Assembly: GCA_018831265.1 (NCBI GenBank)
Contig: JAHJCO010000060.1
Coordinates: 1-64,000 of the forward strand
DNA: 64,000 bases
From: Actinomycetota bacterium
Lineage (GTDB): Bacteria; Actinomycetota; Geothermincolia; Fen-727; Anoxymicrobiaceae
Reading direction: 5' to 3'
Positions 61,015 through 64,000 of the stretch are shown here, one piece after another (the first letter of the stretch is position 1; every line of letters begins with the position of its first letter). The notes under the pieces were generated by a model. It saw only the letters and a program-made list of their open reading frames with translations. It ran no database searches and had not been told where the DNA came from. The position numbers were made by a program, and so were the translations under genes.

Positions 61015-62895
61015 CTACTCTTCGGGCTGGCCCTTCTTCCTCATGTCGGCCAGGATGGACTCCAGGGATCCGTCCGCATCGGCCTGCGCCGGCGGCTCGG
61101 CCCCGGCGGGAGGCTCCGCCGCCTGCTCGACCACGGTCTCTAAGGCGGCCTCCCCCTCCGTCGCCTCCTCCACGGCCTCCTCGACGACCGCCCGCTCCAC
61201 GTCTTCCTCCATGGCCTCTTCGACCACCGCTTCCTCGACAGCCTCTTCTACCACTGCTTCGGCGACGGCCTCCTCCACGGCCTCCTCGACGGCTTCCTCC
61301 ACCGCCTCTTCGACCGCCTCGACGACCGCTTCGACGACCGCTTCGGCGACCTCAGCGGCGGCGGCCTCCTCCTCGGGGGTCAACTCCGCCTGCCCCTCGA
61401 ATCCCTCCGGCGCGGCGGCCGCCGCTATCTCGGCCACCTCGGCGGCCAGCTCGGCGGCCACGCTGACTATCTCCTCCCGGACGACCTCCCCTGCCACATC
61501 GGGCTCGGGCGCCTGTGCCATCGCCTCCTCGTACTCCTCGGCCTCGACCAGCTCGGGCTCCGCGACCGCCTCTTCCTCCTCGTAGGCGTACTCGACCTCA
61601 CCAGGCCCCGTCAGCTGCTTCAGGCTGAGGGAGATCCGCCTCCGGCCCAGGTCGATGTCGATTATCTTGGCCTCGACCTCCTCCCCCACCGATACTATCT
61701 CCTCGGGGAACTCGATATGTTCCCAGGCCAGCTCCGATATGTGCACCAGGCCTTCCACCCCGGGCGCTATCTCGACGAAGGCGCCGAACGGCACCAGCTT
61801 GGTGACCTTGCCTTGTACCGTGGAACCCGCGGGGCTCTCCTTGGCGAGCTTCTCCCAGGGATCCTCCTGGGCTTTCTTGAGCGAGAGGCTCACGCGCTCG
61901 CGCTCCAGGTCCACGTCCAGGATCTCGACGGCCACCTCCTGTCCAACCGCGAGGACGTCCGAGGGGTCCTCCACGTGGCTCCAGGACAGCTCGGATATGT
62001 GGATGAGCCCGTCCACCCCGCCGAGGTCCACGAAGGCACCGAACTTGACGATGCTCGACACGGTCCCGGTCATCCGCACGCCCTTCTGGAGGTTCTCGAG
62101 GAACTCCTTGCGCTCCGTGGACTTCTGCTTCTCCAGGTGCGCGCGCCTGGAGAGGACGACGTTGTTGCGGTTCTTGTCCAGCTCTATGATCTTCGCCTCG
62201 AGCTTGCGGTGCAGGAACTGGTTTAGGTCCTTGACCCTGCGCAGGTCTACCAGGGAGGCGGGCAGGAACCCGCGGAGGCCGATGTCCAGGATCAGCCCTC
62301 CCTTGACCACCTCGATGACCTCTCCCTCTACGATCCCGTCCTCCTCCTTGAGGCGCTCGATGTTGCCCCAGGCCCGCTCGTACTGGGCACGCTTCTTGGA
62401 GAGTATGAGGCGGCCTTCCTTGTCCTCCTTCTGGAGCACAAGCGCCTCGAGTTCCTCGCCGCACGTGACCAGCTCGGAGGGCTTCACGTCGTAGCGTATC
62501 GACAACTCTCGGGCGGGAATGACCCCCTCGGACTTGTAGCCTATGTCGAGGAGGACCTCCTCCTTGTCGACCTTCACCACCGTCCCTTTTACGATGTCGC
62601 CCTCATTGAATATCTTGATGGTCCCCTCGTAGTCCGGGACCTCCTGGCTCTCCTCCGGGCTCAGCCCCAGGCTCGCCAGCGACTCCCGGGCGCTGGCCCC
62701 CGTAAGCATGTTCTCCTCATCTTCCCCTTCTTCCACGACCGGGGCGCTCATCGGAGCCTCCGCCGTGACCGCGGCCTCTTCCGTGACCGCCGTTTCTCCC
62801 TCTGTCGCCGTTTCTCCCGATGCCGCCGCTTCTCCCGTGACCGCTTCGTCGATGACCGTTTCTTCGCTAGGCCGACCCATCTCGTCGTCTTCCAT
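61015..62895 (-). CDS. rpsA: 30S ribosomal protein S1 with acidic tails
   Basis: The 626-residue protein has an acidic N-terminal stretch (about 1-80) and four S1 RNA-binding domains: EGDIVKGTVVKVDKEEV, EDGIVEGEVIEVVKGG, GVRMTGTVSSIVKFGAFVDLG and GSTVQGKVTKLVPFGAFVEIAPG. A C-terminal region of about 180 residues made of EAVEEAVEE-type repeats ends in LESILADMRKKG. Four-domain S1 is usual in Gram-positive bacteria; the Glu/Ala/Val tail is longer than typical. ATG 62895 follows GGAAGG. It lies between polA and coaE, the usual order. Confidence 0.93.
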   Translation of the reverse strand: MEDDEMGRPSEETVIDEAVTGEAAASGETATEGETAVTEEAAVTAEAPMSAPVVEEGEDEENMLTGASARESLASLGLSPEESQEVPDYEGTIKIFNEGDIVKGTVVKVDKEEVLLDIGYKSEGVIPARELSIRYDVKPSELVTCGEELEALVLQKEDKEGRLILSKKRAQYERAWGNIERLKEEDGIVEGEVIEVVKGGLILDIGLRGFLPASLVDLRRVKDLNQFLHRKLEAKIIELDKNRNNVVLSRRAHLEKQKSTERKEFLENLQKGVRMTGTVSSIVKFGAFVDLGGVDGLIHISELSWSHVEDPSDVLAVGQEVAVEILDVDLERERVSLSLKKAQEDPWEKLAKESPAGSTVQGKVTKLVPFGAFVEIAPGVEGLVHISELAWEHIEFPEEIVSVGEEVEAKIIDIDLGRRRISLSLKQLTGPGEVEYAYEEEEAVAEPELVEAEEYEEAMAQAPEPDVAGEVVREEIVSVAAELAAEVAEIAAAAAPEGFEGQAELTPEEEAAAAEVAEAVVEAVVEAVEEAVEEAVEEAVEEAVAEAVVEEAVEEAVVEEAMEEDVERAVVEEAVEEATEGEAALETVVEQAAEPPAGAEPPAQADADGSLESILADMRKKGQPEE

Positions 62896-62931
62896 CACAA
62901 TTCCTTCCATCTGGCTTTCAAGTACCTGATA

Positions 62932-62960
62932 TGAATAGCACAACGCTATTGAGCCCGCAA
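62932..62960 (-). promoter_or_regulatory. Candidate promoter of rpsA
   Basis: On the minus strand TTGCGG (62960-62955) and TATTCA (62937-62932) are 17 bp apart, with TGC before the -10 as in other housekeeping promoters here. Each hexamer matches consensus at only about half its positions. Confidence 0.3.
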
Positions 62961-63098
62961 GCAAGAACGGCCGATATTCCGCGCAACCAAAAGGTTTTTC
63001 AAGCGTAATGGACAACCTCATACTCATACCCGGGTCAAGGCGGTAACGACCGCGTGATCAGCTCGGTGTAGCTGGTCCTGCACCAGGCCGGTCTCGGC

Positions 63099-64000
63099 TT
63101 ATCCTTTGGCCTGGCCCCAGTTGTCGTAAGACCCGAGGTCCACCTTCAGGGGCACCGCCAGCGGGACGGCGCCTGACATGCGCTCCTCCACGAGCCGCGT
63201 CATTAACTCCTCCTCGTCCGGCGCGACCTCGAAGATGAGCTCGTCGTGTATCTGCAGGGTCATCCGGCTCCGGACGCCGCCACCGGACATGGCCCCGGCT
63301 ATCTCGATCATCGCCTTCTTGATGATATCGGCCGCGGTGCCCTGCAGAGGCGTGTTGATGGCGAGGCGCTCGCCCAGCTCCCGCGTCTGCCTGTGCGGGC
63401 TCTTGAGCTCGGGGATGAAGCGCCTGCGACCCAGCAAGGTCTCGGCGTACCCCCGCTCCGCCGCCTCCCGGATGCAGAGATCGCGGTACTCACTGACTCC
63501 CGCGTACGTCGCGAAGTAGGTGTCGATGTACCGGGTGGCCTCCTCGATGCTTATACCGAGGCGCGAGGAAAGGCCGTAGGAGCCCATTCCGTAGACGACT
63601 CCGAAGTTCACCACCTTTGCCATGCGCCGCATCTCGGGGGTCACCTCCCCGTGAGGCACCCCGAAGATCTTCTCGGCGGTCTCAGCATGGACGTCCTGGT
63701 CCGCGGCGAACGCCTCCAGCAGGAGGCTGTCGGCCGACATATGGGCCAGTACTCTCAGCTCGATCTGCGAGTAGTCGGCGACCAGCAGCCTCCAGCCGCC
63801 TCCACCCGCCACGAACGCCTCCCGTATCCTGCGCCCCACCTCGGTGCGCACGGGTATGTTCTGCAGGTTGGGGTTGCTGGAGGATATCCGGCCCGTCGCG
63901 GTCGTTGTCTGGTTGAAGCTGCAGTGCAGCCTCCCCGTGTCTGGGCAGATCAGCTCCGGCAGAACGTCGAAGTATGTGGACTTGAGCTTGGAGTACTCGC
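63099..64000 (-). CDS. polA: DNA polymerase I, C-terminal part (5' end outside window)
   Basis: About 300 residues of the polymerase domain are present, continuing past base 64000 in the same frame (codon boundary at 63998; the visible part begins EYSKLKSTYFDVL). Motifs seen are TATGRISSSNPNLQNIP, motif A DYSQIELRVLAH, the finger region RRMAKVVNFGVVYGMG, NTPLQGTAADIIK, and motif C QIHDELIFEV. The protein ends WGQAKG. It lies upstream of rpsA. Confidence 0.96.
   Translation of the reverse strand, partial: EYSKLKSTYFDVLPELICPDTGRLHCSFNQTTTATGRISSSNPNLQNIPVRTEVGRRIREAFVAGGGGWRLLVADYSQIELRVLAHMSADSLLLEAFAADQDVHAETAEKIFGVPHGEVTPEMRRMAKVVNFGVVYGMGSYGLSSRLGISIEEATRYIDTYFATYAGVSEYRDLCIREAAERGYAETLLGRRRFIPELKSPHRQTRELGERLAINTPLQGTAADIIKKAMIEIAGAMSGGGVRSRMTLQIHDELIFEVAPDEEELMTRLVEERMSGAVPLAVPLKVDLGSYDNWGQAKG

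Overview
The window is one compact, GC-rich bacterial chromosome segment made almost entirely of housekeeping genes, most of them on the minus strand. Gene content and order (polA-rpsA-coaE, uvrB-uvrA-uvrC-ogt-rapZ-whiA, gap-pgk-tpi-apgM-secG, rimP-nusA-ylxR-infB-ylxP-rbfA-nrnA-truB-ribF-rpsO-pnp, ileS-lspA-lgt-rluD) are those of a Gram-positive-type bacterium. WhiA, the DUF503/YlxP and YlxR genes, the many GTG and TTG starts and the GC richness suggest a deep-branching member of Actinomycetota, but no 16S or marker phylogeny is available here, so this is inference.

Layout by region. 0.2-1.2 kb: a tRNA-Gly(GCC), a small winged-helix protein and hisI. 1.2-6.0 kb: a branched-chain amino acid ABC importer (livKHMGF). 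6.1-7.8 kb: a plus-strand GT39-type membrane glycosyltransferase. 7.9-11.9 kb: hisDBHAF, coupled by one-base stop/start overlaps; the liv genes separate it from hisI. 12-18 kb: a small zinc-binding protein, dnaE, a RecB/Cas4-like nuclease with an Fe-S signature, and DAHP synthase. 18-27 kb: rluD, lgt, lspA, ileS, then cinA, pgsA, rimO and yajQ. 27-29 kb: a chemoreceptor with almost no extracellular domain, with a 77-residue partner of unknown function. 29-36 kb: ftsK, dapB, an M16 peptidase, pnp, rpsO. 36-45 kb: ribF, truB, nrnA, rbfA, ylxP, infB, ylxR, nusA, rimP. 45-52 kb: secG, apgM, tpi, pgk, gap, whiA, rapZ, ogt. 52-64 kb: uvrC, uvrA, uvrB, a membrane-anchored J-domain protein, a two-CW protein, coaE, rpsA and the 3' part of polA.

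The most unusual content is not protein coding. At least three families of short palindromic repeats fill nearly every sizeable intergenic gap. Family 1 (eight copies, about 80-105 bp, all in the same orientation) is a long imperfect hairpin ending in GGGGGTCAGACA...TGTCTGACGCCCC, with compensatory base changes between copies. Family 2 (seven copies, about 32 bp) is GTGAAAG...TGGTCTGAGGT...CTTTCAC. Family 3 has GGGGTCA/TGACCCC ends. They lie mostly at 3' ends of genes. In whiA, cinA, dapB and coaE the annotated stop codon lies in or at the edge of a repeat. No mobilising transposase is present in the window.

Other points of note: NusA carries an extra C-terminal cysteine module and an acidic tail; yajQ appears to start at CTG; rimP-nusA has a good promoter followed by a terminator-like leader hairpin; a strong stem-loop lies between livK and livH; and several housekeeping operons share an extended -10 motif TGC-TAYNNT.
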